A stretch of DNA of 64,000 bases from Aptenodytes patagonicus (taxonomy: Eukaryota > Chordata > Aves > Sphenisciformes > Spheniscidae), in the NCBI RefSeq assembly GCF_965638725.1, contig NC_134956.1, forward strand, positions 24,487,047 through 24,551,046, read 5' to 3'. Within the stretch, counting starts at the first letter, position 1; each line of letters starts with the position of its first letter. Under the pieces are notes generated by a model. It had not been told where the DNA came from, searched no databases, and saw nothing but the letters and a program-made list of their open reading frames with translations. Position numbers and translations under genes: made by a program. This document shows, piece by piece, positions 43,001-53,900 of this stretch.

Positions 43001-46000
43001 TTGCATCGTGGCGTGTTTTAGTACAGCCCTGTGAAAGACCCTGGTGGGGACCCTTTGCGTGCTCCTGCCAGCCCTGCTGAGCACAAGTATCCATCTAACA
43101 GGGATGAGGAGGGGTGGGTTATCTCCCCTTCACCATCTCCCTCCCTCCACAGCAAAAGCTGTGCTGAACCACCAAGGTAAGTAAACTTTCCATTAGCTTA
43201 GGAGCCGGTGATTTCAACTTTAGATTCTTGGCAGCTCTGAAAGATTGGGCATGATATGTCCCTGGATGATTGTGAGTCAATAAGGTACTCAAGGTCAGAA
43301 ACTGTTTTACCACGAGTTAGTGAGTATTTCCACCTAGGCTTCCAGACCAACGCAAGTGGAAAGACCTCAAGTGACAGTAGGTGGTGGCTCAGTCTAATGC
43401 AAAGCTGTGAACATGGTGATAGTGCTCCCAGGGCTGTAATCACTCTGGTGAACTTTGAGCACACCATGCATGTCTCTGGGCATAAATATACATTTCCACA
43501 GGGAAATGATTGATTCCCTAACACCCTTTTAGATTTATATTCTCCCAGCACTGTCTGGAGCGGCCATTGTGGTTGCTGAACAAATGCTTATCATAAAATA
43601 TGGTGACTGAAAATTGCGTACAGCCCTTGTGAAGGGTAAATTGCAGCAGAGGATTTAAAGCTGGGGAAAAAAATGGTGTCAGTGTTCTTAAGGCAAGATT
43701 CTTCTAGCCATTACTTGCACTGAGATTGTAATGTGTTAGGAGCAGTTTTCATTTTCCTTCCATATTGGGTAATGTCTCCCCTCTGCTATGGCCTTTTCTA
43801 TTAACATGCATCTGACTTTCAGAGTCCAGTGATACAGTAAACGTTTTTCACTATTGCAGCAAAATACTGAATTGGACAAAGAATTTTTAGCTAAAAAAAA
43901 GCCAAAAAAGGAAGGTTTCCATTAAACATATTAATAAAAGTCATCTTGGCAATGAGGGTTTATTTAGACTGCAAGCTTGTCCCTCCAAATAAATACATAA
44001 CTGTGATGTTATTCTCCATACTTTAAAGCATCATTTTTCTAGAGGCACTAGCTGAAAAATGGAACAGCTTTAAAAGCAGTTGCGGGAGATCCAGTTTGAC
44101 TGACATGCTGTGCAGCTCAGCTCGCAGCAGAGTACTGTGGTTTCTTGCCATACTCAAGACAGGCCTCCTGTTTCCCACTCTGACAAAATGCTGCTCGTTT
44201 TAATTTGATCTCCTGTGCAGGAATTAATGCAGCTGACCTGATATGAATGGACTGTTTCCCAAGATCTGAAAGATGCTAAACTTCTAGAAGGTCTACTAGC
44301 TTTCACAAAACTGCACTGGAGGAAAAGTTCTGCCATAGAAAAATGAGATGTAGCACTTTACTTTGCAATATGTGTGAGGCTGAAAGTAGGTGTGAGCAAA
44401 ATGAGCTATATGAAGACCGAGAATGGATGTAAAGGGACTGAGAATCAGTTTCTTCATTGAGTCCATTAGAAGTAGGACACAGATTTGAATCTATTAAATA
44501 CCAAACCTCTTAATCCAGCACCAGCAATGTGACTTCACCCTATTTCAGATCAAGGTGTGAGTCTGAACTATAGATTTATGAAGATTAGGTGTGGAAAAAA
44601 CAAAATAAAACCACCACCCTTGCTGTAGAAGAGAATAAACCCGGAAAGCACCAATGCTGGACCAAGAAACAAGCTGGAATTATTTCCTTGGGTGTTTGTG
44701 TGGTTGGTTGTTAAACCCCTTAACAGGCTGTGCTAAGGTTGTTAAACCCTTTATTGTACACTGAGGCTAGCTGTGTTGAAATTGTGTGAAGGAAAACCTA
44801 CAGGGCCAATGTAAATCACCATCAGAGGCATCTGAGCTCAAACAGCTTTTTGAACTTCTCGGCTGCAGAGAGGGGCCCCATCACTGTAATACGTCTGTCC
44901 TACAAGCTGAATGTTCTCCACCGAGCATAAAATCATCTTTAACCCTCCCAGAACTGGAAAGCCTTCTGGTGTTATAAGCCACTGTGCTGGAATCAAATCA
45001 AATCCTGAAGCAGTTGATCAAAATTAGCCATTGTCCCAAAAAGCTTGAGGGCAGCAACATAGTGAGTGCTCAGGGGAAGCCTCGTGTCTGGGGAGCTCCT
45101 TCTGTGGGAGCTGTCACTGCAAAACAGCAGCCAGCGGAGAGAGCAAGTTTGGAAAAACTTAGGAGAACAGGACACCTTCTTGGCCAATGCTTCTGGTAAC
45201 TGTGCTAATGAAGTCTTCGCCCCTCTCCCTACCTGATGGAGATGTAAAATGAGTACCAAGCTGTAATACCATCTTAAATTTGAAATGTAAATCGCAGGGG
45301 CATGGAAGTTATATGATGCTTAAGAAAAGCCCTGTGAATAATTGCCATAGAAAGAAACAGCAAAATAAGTTGTTTTTTTAACAGTTCTTATTGGCAAGAA
45401 ACTTGAGCTTGGAGTTGGAAAGCTGCTGGTGTTTGCTCTTGCTGTTAGATCTTGCAAGATAAGCTGGGCTAGATGGGTCTGGCGGTTTCACCGGGGGTGA
45501 TGGTGTGGAGGCAGCTGCAGGGTTGGGCTCTCTGGTGCCGCAGTTCGCTCAGATTTGGTACCTTGGGGGCAGGTATCAGGGGCATGGGGAAAAATACAGC
45601 CTCGGTCCCGTATGATGGGTGCAGAATTCATCGGTGCCCATCTTCCCTCACTGACAGCAAGGCTGGTGTGCCGGGAGTAGTGCCCTGCCAGCCGCTCTGC
45701 ACCGAGCATGGCAGTTTCACGTACTGGTTTCCTTGTTCATACGGACCAGAAATAGCACGGCTTCTGCACCGCACTGGAGTTTACTCCTTCGTTGGCGTGG
45801 GTCTTGGGAGTACTTAGAAATGCATCTGAAGCCCTTCACAGTGGAAGGAGCAGTGTAAGCAGACATATCCCCTTTCAGACTCGCAGGAAAGCCAAGCCAG
45901 GAAGCATTTTGTCTCCTCTTGCGCTGCCTTTGCTCGTCATATGGGATTTGCTGGTAAAACAGGAGATGCCCGTCAGCTTGGTGGAACCACTCCAAGGACT

Positions 46001-48959
46001 GTGGGGCCATTACTGAAAATACAGACTGAATGAAGGAGGAGGCAATAGCAAAATGCATGGTGTGCTAGAAATAATAGTAACAAAACAAAGAGAAGCCACT
46101 TGGTGGGTGGGGATAGACCTGTAGCCGCCTGCTGTAAAGGGAGAAATGAGTTTAAGAGAACTCCTTAGATATAAAGAATAGTCTTTTTAGCACTCATGCC
46201 ATGACCTAGCAAAAGGGGCTGGATGTGGTGAGGAAACTCGTCTGTAGTTTGACATTTGCAGAACTCGTAGAGAAACCCCGCTCTCCCTGTGCCCCCAGAG
46301 AGGTTGTTTCTGCTGCTGCTTTACTGGGCTTGTAGCAGTGAGGATCACCGGGGGGTCCTGTACACCCACCGCAGGGTTTTCCAGGCCGTGGTGGCATCAG
46401 GGTGTTGGTCCTCAGGACATGGACCGCGGCTGCCCTGCGGGAGGTCCCCCTCCTCTGTCCCTGCCCCATCCCTGGGGCCCTCCTGCAGCTCAGGAACTGT
46501 TAGTTTACCTTCTGCTGAGAATTCTGTTTTTGTGTCTCTTCTACCCACCTATTAGAAACTTGTCGACTTAAATCGGGGTGTTTGTAAATGAAGCTGTCTG
46601 AGCACAGGGTGGGAAATTCCTGACCTCGGAGCGTGCTGGAGGGGACATGCTGTGCAAATGCTCTGGTTGGGCACAGCAGCTTAAACTGCAACACGTGTGA
46701 CATGCAAGCTGCTTGACGCTGTCTTGCTTTTGTAAAAGCCCCGGCCAGCCTGCTGCGGAGGTTGCTAGTAGAATTCTGGCCTTGCAGCCAAGGGCTCTGC
46801 TGGAAGAGACTCCAGCTGCTACTTAAGAGCATTTCTTTTAGGGAGTGACAAAGCACAGACTCAGCAGCTTGACCTGGACTATCCAGGCTTAAATGGGAAC
46901 TTAAATAACAGCCCCTCAGCTGTCAGCTTCAGAGAGGAGAGCTTTAAAGCTTGCTCTTAACTAATCACAGGATCACTCTGCAGGCACAGATAAAGAATAA
47001 ACCCAGTTGGTCTTGTGTGTAATATGCACAGATGCTAATTAATCTTCAGATTAGCTAAATCTAATTCTGTCTCTCTGGACTGTTATAAATTGAAAGCACT
47101 GTGCTGAAATCTGTAGAGTGACATCTGTCTTATGCATAGATGTATATATTAAAAAACAGTGAGAAAAGACGAAAGTTCCTAATCTCTATGCAAAATAACG
47201 TCTTTGACATGCTGTGCTTCTGCACTATAGGATGTCTTCACTCTCTCAGAGAACCTTTGGATTTTAGTGAAGGTTGGTTTTAGCTCGGGGGGGTCCCAAA
47301 GGCCAGACACTTAGCTGGTGGTGGGTGGTGCCATTCTTACCTGCCCGAGGATCTGGCTGGAAGAAAGTAAACAGTATTCCAGGTGAAGGCTGGCAAATAT
47401 ATATTTATAATGACTTTTATATTATGGCTTGACACTCTGTCCAGATGTAGCACCAGTCCAAATGTTTGCACAGATGTGGGGCGATAGGCTTGGAGATGTT
47501 GCTTCTGTTGGCCATGGGTGCCCTGTGGTGCTCTCTGATGTCTGAGTCCTACTGCACAATTGAGACATTTTTTCCCAGCACTTTTCTCGAGCTGCGACTA
47601 TTGCTTTCTCTTCAGTTTAGCGTTGCCTTGCTCTTCCACCTCGCTGCACTGTTTCTATACCCTCACTTCAGAGTGGTGTGTTTGCTGGGCCTTCCAAGCT
47701 GATACAGCTGTAAAATCTGGCTTTGGTATTCTCAAGTTTCCCTCCACAGAACAAGAGCTCAAACAAAAACAACCTAAGCCACACAGCTTAGCAGTCCTGG
47801 AATTAAACATTTTATTTCCACTGCCCTCCTTGGCGCTGTGGGATGTCAAGCAGGAACACAGTAGGTCCTTCAGACTACTTCAGAGTGGGAAGTGTTGAGG
47901 ATGTGCTTGGAGAGTGTGTTGTTCTGTTTTGCTAGCTGTGCAGTTAAGAACAATGCATTGAAAAGATGCCGTGAATCAGTATGTCCGAGAAGTAAACATC
48001 CATCCTGTGCACTGAACATCGCTGCTTTGCTCCCGCCTGACACGTGCCCAGCCCCATGCTCACTCCACTGCCTCTCTGTTGCAGCGCTGCGAGACCTGCA
48101 AGCAGGCGGTACCAGGGGACTGCCCGGTGGTGTACGCTGACAGGGCGGGCTACTCCCGGCAGTGGCACCCGGCGTGCTTCGTGTGCTGCCGGTGCTCCGA
48201 GCCCCTCGTCGACCTCATCTACTTCTGGAAGAGCGGGGCCGCCTGGTGCGGACGCCACTACTGTGAGAGCCTCCGGCCACGCTGCGCCGGCTGCGATGAG
48301 GTAGGGACCAGCTGGGTTCCCTCTGCCCGGTGCTCCCTGCCTGCGCTGGGGGCCTGGCGCAGGCTAATTCAGGGATTCTCTGGCATGTGTCTTAACCTGC
48401 TCGCCTACCTGTGCCTCCCGGCATGCCGGCTGGGAGCAGCATCCTTCTGGTGCTGGTCACCAGGGCTGCGGCTGCTCTGGGGAGATGGAGGTGCCTAAAG
48501 AAAATGGGGTAAAGTCTGTGATGTTAATGACGCTCGGTTAACTGCACCATATCTATCTCAGAGCAACAATACAGCTCTAGTTGCATTTAAAACCTGATGG
48601 GTTTATAGTGCTTAATTGCAGCCCATGACTTTGGCTTAATTGCTCAGGAGCAGTCCCGTGCTTCTTATTTACCCCTTCCCAAAGCCTGGCCTCCATGGCC
48701 AACAGGCTTGGTGGGAGGTGTGGGGCTGGTTCTCCCTGCTCCTGCTGTGCTCCGGCTTGGCGAGATGGTGGAAATAAGCAATTGTCTGTCTGTCCTGTAG
48801 ATCATCTTCTCGGAGGACTACCAGAAGGCAGAAGGGATGGCCTGGCACAAGAAGCACTTTGCCTGCCTGGAGTGCGAGACGTTGCTGACCGGCAAACCCT
48901 TCACTCTGGACAACGCCAGCCTCCTGTGCATGACCTGCAGCAAAAGCAAATGTCTCTGA
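16069..48959 (+). CDS. LMCD1: LMCD1 (dyxin), LIM and cysteine-rich domains protein 1; split gene of six coding exons
   Basis: Six segments join into one 1083-base frame of 360 codons plus stop; introns are 18.5, 2.0, 5.4, 5.3 and 0.5 kb. Domains in order are a Cys-rich N-terminus (C23, C26, C30, C42, C45, C47), a PET domain at about residues 94-201, a Gly/Pro/Lys/Glu-rich linker to about 236, LIM1 (238-294) and LIM2 (303-354). I recognised it by close similarity to the human LMCD1 protein as I remember it (365 residues); the testin paralogue TES matches less well and has a third LIM domain that is absent here. Family knowledge: LMCD1 is a nuclear and cytoplasmic co-regulator that blocks GATA6 binding to DNA and promotes calcineurin/NFAT-driven cardiac hypertrophy. 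Frame, splice sites and zinc ligands are all intact, so the gene looks functional. Confidence 0.96.
16126..16177. repeat. (GACC/GACG)n tetranucleotide repeat at the start of intron 1
   Basis: GACGGACC units followed by GACC units with occasional substitutions lie 30-80 bases after the exon 1 donor. It is CpG-rich and probably length-variable. Confidence 0.85.
28698..28725. repeat. Two tandem copies of a 14-base unit
   Basis: CAGGAGGATCTCAG occurs twice head to tail in intron 1. It looks like a simple slippage duplication. Confidence 0.9.
34585..34673 (+). CDS. LMCD1: LMCD1 coding exon 2 (N-terminal Cys-rich segment)
   Basis: This 89-base exon encodes residues 10-38 and two bases of codon 39 (Arg). 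The acceptor is a pyrimidine-rich tract ending in TTTTCCAG and the donor is GTAATG. The first codon after the acceptor is ATG (Met10), as in human exon 2. It carries C-x2-C-x3-C (C23, C26, C30) followed by GFEPHSW, a signature of the LMCD1/testin N-terminus. It is the least conserved exon against the human protein from memory. The exon is too short and phase-shifted to stand out as an open frame, and I found it by searching for the segment missing between exons 1 and 3. Confidence 0.93.
34674..36718 (+). other. LMCD1: LMCD1 intron 2 (2.0 kb)
   Basis: It begins GTAATG and ends CACCCACAG, and splits the Arg39 codon (phase 2). Open frames in both directions around 35.0-36.0 kb show no family signature and no coding pattern. 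I see no repeat or nested gene. Confidence 0.9.
36719..36974 (+). CDS. LMCD1: LMCD1 coding exon 3 (Cys-rich end and first part of PET domain)
   Basis: This 256-base exon completes Arg39 and encodes residues 40-124. The acceptor is CACCCACAG and the donor GTAAGA; it leaves in phase 0. It begins [13 protein letters not shown], closing the N-terminal Cys cluster (C42, C45, C47, H52), then runs through an acidic stretch and a basic RIYKRNRMI segment into the PET core TYEWAPPG (residues 112-119). Identity to human LMCD1 as remembered is very high. This rules out the prickle and testin paralogues as the better match. Reading through the donor would stop at 37017-37019, so splicing is required. Confidence 0.97.
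36975..42411 (+). other. LMCD1: LMCD1 intron 3 (5.4 kb)
   Basis: It begins GTAAGA and ends ATCCCAG, phase 0, and divides the PET domain between residues 124 and 125. It contains simple T-runs (near 38670) but no recognisable gene or transposon. Confidence 0.9.
42412..42747 (+). CDS. LMCD1: LMCD1 coding exon 4 (rest of PET domain and linker)
   Basis: This 336-base exon encodes residues 125-236 and is phase 0 at both ends. The acceptor is CTCCATCCCAG and the donor GTAAGT (consensus). It opens with the second half of the PET domain, including QYMELIPKE (127-135), a basic RRRQL, and the DQDPS and [13 protein letters not shown] motifs typical of LMCD1. The last third is a linker rich in Gly, Pro, Lys, Glu and Ala, probably disordered, and it varies most between species. 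The linker is GC-rich, which creates long unrelated open frames on both strands here. Confidence 0.97.
42748..48084 (+). other. LMCD1: LMCD1 intron 4 (5.3 kb)
   Basis: It begins GTAAGT and ends TTGCAG, phase 0, and separates the linker from LIM1. Near its 5' end an 18-base segment is imperfectly duplicated around a G-run (42831-42848 and 42860-42877). No nested gene is seen. Confidence 0.9.
42831..42877. repeat. Imperfect direct repeat flanking a G-run
   Basis: AGATTCAGTCTCAACTAG at 42831-42848 recurs with one change at 42860-42877, separated by 11 bases that are mostly G. It is a local duplication 84 bases after the exon 4 donor. Confidence 0.9.
48085..48300 (+). CDS. LMCD1: LMCD1 coding exon 5 (LIM1 and start of LIM2)
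   Basis: This 216-base exon encodes residues 237-308 and is phase 0 at both ends. The acceptor is CTCTGTTGCAG and the donor GTAGGG. LIM1 has the full ligand set C238, C241, H264, C267 and C270, C273, C291, H294, with canonical spacing. The exon then begins LIM2 with C303 and C306. Motifs VVYADRAGY and [11 protein letters not shown] match LMCD1 closely. LIM domains are zinc-binding protein-interaction modules and are not DNA-binding enzymes. Confidence 0.98.
48301..48800 (+). other. LMCD1: LMCD1 intron 5 (500 bases)
   Basis: It begins GTAGGG and ends CCTGTAG, phase 0. If retained, the frame stays open for 65 more codons and stops at 48496-48498, which would remove LIM2. The short length makes retention plausible. 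Confidence 0.92.
48801..48959 (+). CDS. LMCD1: LMCD1 terminal coding exon 6 (LIM2 and stop)
   Basis: This exon encodes residues 309-360 and a TGA stop at 48957-48959. The acceptor is CTGTCCTGTAG. It completes LIM2 with H324, H327, C330, C333, C351 and C354. With C303 and C306 from exon 5 this gives all eight ligands. The tail is CSKSKCL, where human LMCD1 from memory ends in SKSKRS, so the last two residues differ and add a cysteine. It is not a CaaX prenylation box. The preceding intron is only 500 bases, the shortest in the gene. Confidence 0.96.
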   Translation: MIFSEDYQKAEGMAWHKKHFACLECETLLTGKPFTLDNASLLCMTCSKSKCL

Positions 48960-49054
48960 GCAGGGATCAGCCCGGGGGCGAAGTGGGCTCCCCAAGGTCC
49001 CACCAGGACTGGGGTCATTTGATAAGTACATGAGAAGGGGAAGGTTAAAAAAAA

Positions 49055-49060
49055 ATTAAA
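49055..49060 (+). terminator. Candidate proximal polyadenylation signal ATTAAA for LMCD1
   Basis: This is the first polyadenylation hexamer after the stop codon, 95 bases downstream, inside an A-rich tract. Use of it would give a very short 3' UTR. I see no clear GU-rich element just after it, so it may be unused. Confidence 0.35.
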
Positions 49061-50554
49061 GCCTGACTATTCACTTGCAAGCAACTAAGTGCCCCCTTGC
49101 ATCCAATACAGCTTGCAGGAGAATATTTCCTTGGGGAGGAAGCAAAGGAAATTCGTACACCTGCGGGTAGGAGGTACATGGTGTGTCTGACTAGGAGGGA
49201 CTGGAAAGGAGGTTCTGTGTTGTGCTGTTTTTTATAAAGTCTCTCCAAGCTTCTTATGACTAAGATCTTGCAATAGTCTTTTGGAAATAACACATCTCAA
49301 AAGTAACTTTTGGCATACTAAACCTACAGTCGTGGTCAAAAACAAGGGTTCTTAGTATTTTTTGAAATCCATGCTGGAAGGTTACACTAACAGGCTGCTG
49401 ACAACTGTACTAGAGCAATGGGTTTGAAGAATTTGATTAACCCAGGTGATTACTTTCTGAAACCAAATAATATAAAATTGCAGCAACATGTAGCTATAGC
49501 TTTCTCCTCCTAAGTGTACAAAAATGTAAAAATAATGAGTTGGCACACAGGGTGATTGGTTTTAACCGTGGTGAGATGGGAAGGGTGCAGCTCTGCCCCG
49601 GAGCAGCTGACTGGCTCAACCCATGTGAGCTTTAGCCCTGAAACTGGAATGCAAAAGCATTCCTGGCAGGTCCCACCGACCAGGCTCCCTGGCCTCTCCC
49701 CTGCCTCCGACTGCCTGTTATTCCAGGCGAGCATGTTTCCACAGAGCAGCATTGTTCCCACTGCGATGCTGGAGGTCGTTAAGCATGTAAAGTATGGGCC
49801 TTTATTTTGGCTGGGTTTGACCAGGAATTTTATGGAAAACAGCTTTCCAGCCTAAGCTGTCTTGGCGGAGGTGGGGGGGTGCCTGAAATGCTGCAATGCT
49901 AGTTTTTCCCTGTGATGTATCAGTGACCCCTTCTGAGAACCAGGGAGCCGTACCTTCCCCTCGGAGCCGGCAGCACCCTCGCCCTGGGCTCTGCCCTGCT
50001 CCTCATCGTGCAGCTCTCCTGTCCCTAGGGGAGGTCCCCTTCCCCTCCTGGACCTGATAGGGGTGACACTGTCCCAGGATCCGGCACTGAGTCTCTGCAG
50101 ATAGTATTTGTTCCCTACATCAAGTGATGCTTCTGGTAGTCGCTGAAAATATTAACTAGTCCAGGCTGGCAGATATCTGTGTGCTCAGTCTTTTTTCTTA
50201 TATTAAATGTCTACATTCTTTGCCAGAGAACTGGAATATTTTTTGCAGAGGTGAGTGTACAATGAGCTCACAATTAATTGCTGGGTTTTTTCTGCTACAG
50301 AAGATGCTGTTTCTCTTTAAAGCGTGCTCCGTGCTGTGGATGTTTGCTTGCTTACGATAAAATAACTTGCAAATGAGCGTTGGGGGGAAACTACCTGCTG
50401 CAGGGTTAGAGCATGTGAGTCTGGGACGGACTCTGCCCCTCTGCTGTGTGTGTCGGGGGGTGCCCTGCTCCGCTGCTGGGGAGGAGCAGGCCAAGTCCAT
50501 CACCATCTTTGAGTAGGTGAGACCAATGTGGTGTAAAGACGTATCTGTACACGT

Positions 50555-50574
50555 GGGGGGGGGGGGGGGGGGGG
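50555..50574. repeat. Homopolymer of 20 G
   Basis: An uninterrupted G20 tract follows ACGT and precedes TAACC. Its length is probably variable and hard to sequence accurately. It is a G-quadruplex candidate on the + strand. Confidence 0.95.
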
Positions 50575-50897
50575 TAACCACCTCTTATGCTTTGTCCAGC
50601 CCTGTGCTGTTGCATGGTTGATATTCCTGGAAACGCTGGGGTATTTAAAAATTAAATGAAATGCTTGCTCCGGAGCTGGAGCAGAGCAGGAAAATCCCAA
50701 GGTGGCAGAGACAGCCATAGCTGTGGGGGTGATGGACGTGTGTTGCAGGGTATCGCGGTGCACGTGCTCCTGGGGTCGCTTGTCCATCTTGGGTTATTCA
50801 AGGGATGCGTTGAGTGCCTGGGGGTGTTGCTTCTGTAAACTCAATCGGATGCTGCAAGTCAAGAGAGGATGCATAGACCTGAAGTTGTGTGAGGAAT

Positions 50898-50903
50898 AAT
50901 AAA
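50898..50903 (+). terminator. Candidate distal polyadenylation signal AATAAA for LMCD1
   Basis: A canonical AATAAA lies 1.94 kb after the stop, with a second AATAAA at 50963-50968. T- and G-rich sequence follows. Weaker ATTAAA copies lie between (50202-50207 and 50651-50656). The true 3' end cannot be chosen from sequence alone. Confidence 0.4.
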
Positions 50904-53900
50904 GCTCTCTTGGATCAGCCTTGGATACAGCTACTTTGGTTATAAGTAAAGTGGGAATGAAAAATAAAGCCCAGTGCTTAGCTTTATTGCCTCTTCCTCG
51001 TTTTGTTACAAGGGAAATATCTTTACATCTTTTTTTAAAAAAAAAAAAACTTACAGGCACATCGTTGTTCTAAACCCTGCGATGTTAAGGCAGCCACAAG
51101 TGCACACACTCGGTGTAAGAAGGGATAGGAATAGTGTGAGTCACCTATGAAATGCTATTTCAGCACAGCCATTAACAGCCAAACAGGACAGTCAGTGTTG
51201 ATTTGTGCACACAGCTGGTTACCTCCAAGAGTGATCTGCCTACAAGGTAGGTGCACAGCCAGCACACAGGTGTCTGGAAGAAAATTAAATGCAAAAAAAA
51301 TAATCAACAAAACATTGAGTTTTTAAAAGTGAAAGACTATTCTAAACTACTACCATCACAGAAAACTGACTGCTGCAGTCTTCTCCCTGGGTGTTTTTGG
51401 TTTGTTCTGCCTTGGCTGGCCACGTAGTCCTTGCAGGGTTTGTGATAATCTGAGCACAGGGGAGGGGTGAGCCAGACCCCTGACTGCAGTAGGGTGTTCT
51501 TTAAACATCTGTGTCTGAATGGGGATGCTGGCCATCCCCCCTCCAGAGCTGCTTCCCCCTGCAGCCACCTACCCTCCCCAGCTGAGCGTGAAACCAGGGG
51601 CTGGCAGGGGGGGTCTGTGCCAGGCAGCATAGTCCTGTTCCCAGGCTTGGGGGACCCCATGAGCTGGGTGCTGTGCTCTCAGCACTGACACTATTGAGCC
51701 CCATAAAGTGTGCAGTGACAATTTTTCCTTTTTTGAGTATTTGACACTAAGCAAGCTAGCTTAAGAGCTATATGGTGTGCATCAAGTTCAGATGAGACTA
51801 TGGTGGGTGGCTTGGGCATGTCCCCAGGGTGGGGGATGCTTGTCTGGACCTCAAATGTCTGTTGCTAAGCCTGTATGGGTGGGGACCCTTGTCCTGTGCC
51901 TCTGTGCGGAGAGGGCTGAGGTTGCTCCCAGCTCCCTATGGTTGGCATGTTTGCTGCATCTGTGGGGCAGCACCTACACGTAAGCCCTTTAGAGGTGGGA
52001 TTTCCAACAGACCCCTCTTCTCGTGCAGTCTTCTCCCCTGCCTGGGGAGGTGTGTAGGTAAAGGGGATCCCCTTTCCACCACTGCCAGGGTTAAAAACCA
52101 ATAAAGCCTCACAAGGGAGGCGGTGGAGAAGAGCTGGTTCTTGTTTTCTCTGCTGCAGAAGAATGTGTGTGGTGGGAGCTTGGGTAAATGTCAGAGCAGA
52201 GGCGCTGGGAGAGGATGGGGTTTTGGGGGGAGCGCTGGCACCCCAGCACGGCATCGGGGAGGGAGGCATAATGCTGAGACCGGTGCCTGCCTCCATGTCC
52301 GGCACTGCCTAACTGTCCACTGTGGCGGTGGGTGGCCCTCCCCTTGTCCCCAGCCGTCGCTCCCGGGGGCTGCGAGGGGTCATCCCCACCACCCTCTCTG
52401 CGGTGGGATGGTCTCCGGGTGAGAGGGGTGTCAAGTCCACTTTACGTACAAGGATTGTCCTCAACGATGGTACCTTTGTCGGGCTTATCTTACTGGACTG
52501 TGACCGCAGATCCACACATAGTAGCATCAACTTCTTACACAGTCTGCCCCCATTAACACAATCCTCCATCACTAATGTCTTTATTTGGCTACTTGGAAAA
52601 TAGGTACCACTGTAGCGTGTTCTGGTTTGGGTTTTGATTTTGTGATCTATAAATGGTAATTCTTGTCCTCTGAAGTCCCTGTTTCAGCATACACATGATT
52701 GCTTCAGGCTTTTTGGACTGCTGGCATCCACTCAAGCCTTTCAGGTATTTTTGCAGCTTGTAAAATACTGTCTGCTAAAAAATTTACTACAATTAAACAG
52801 CTTAACAAAATCCTGTGCCTCTCAAGTGTCAGGAGCGAAAGCATGAAATTAATGCATCTAACAGCTCAAAACGTATGTGAGTCTTTACACTGAAACTCAA
52901 TTTTAATATCAAAACTAAGCATGAGAAGATATTCACCCCAAGTGAAGACATTATAGCAAAACATAGCGTAGTTTATCGTCTAGCACAAAAGAGGCCGCTG
53001 GAGCTGCCTTCTGCAGGTCATGAGCTCTGGGTTTCAAGAAAGTTAAATTTATGGGGGTATGCTGGCCTGTCTAATAGAGAGCCATCAGCAAGCAATACAC
53101 AAAATTAATAAAAATCAAGGTGCTTCACAAGGTTACTACGTGCGACAGGAATAGGCTATGGGCGAAGACCGTGTTGTGTGACTATTGGAAAAGCGTCTTG
53201 TGCCACAGCTGTGTCCAGTCCATCGTTTCAAATAAAAGCTCCTGTACAAAGACCGCTCTATCCTGTCTGGCTGTGTGTGTGACCTTTAGCTGGTACAGGC
53301 TGCTTTGGGACCCCAGGCGAGAGGGTCAGTGCACAGTGCGGCACTCGAGCCCCCAGACAGTTGACGTGATCTCCTTCCCCGCCCACAGCAAAGGTCCCTG
53401 GCAGAGGATGGTGTCAGCAATCCCGCTTGCTGATTCAGCTCATCTGCATTGTGTTGTGGCCAGACAGATAGGGAGATGAAATAAAAACTAATGAAGAAGC
53501 AGGCAGCAGGATGGGGAACAGGGACTGGGGCGCGATGGGATGCTCAGACCCTGCCTGAGTGGGCATCTCCCAGGACTTGCCGTGCTCCTGCAGCTGAAGA
53601 GCCATGTTTGTACGCGGCCCCGAGTGAGCAGCTCGTGTTCGCATGAACGGCTCAGGTGAAAAGCCTCTTGCCTGGCTGTGGTCGGATGGCTAGGGTGATA
53701 AGGACCTAAGACGTGGGTCTTTCTCCATGCTTAGGATGCTGCGCAGAGGTTAAGCTTTCTAAGTGGCTTTGGCCAGAGAGACGTGCCCAGTCTCCACATC
53801 TGTTCCTGTGTGCCAGCATGCTGGCTACCTGAATTTGTTTGTTTTCTCCCCAAGCTTTGCACTGGGTTCCTTTAACTGGAAAATCCAGGCGTTTGGATGC

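Larger units (their letters stand above)
48960..50903 (+). other. LMCD1: LMCD1 3' UTR and near flank, boundary undetermined
   Basis: The stretch follows the LMCD1 stop and has no coding signature on either strand. It contains four candidate + strand polyadenylation hexamers and a 20-base G-run at its end. How much of it is transcribed depends on which signal is used. Confidence 0.5.

Noticed and set aside
36719..48959. Testin (TES) or a prickle protein as the identity of the PET-LIM gene
   Set aside because: The gene ends after two LIM domains, and the [13 protein letters not shown] and [13 protein letters not shown] segments fit LMCD1. TES and prickle proteins have three LIM domains.
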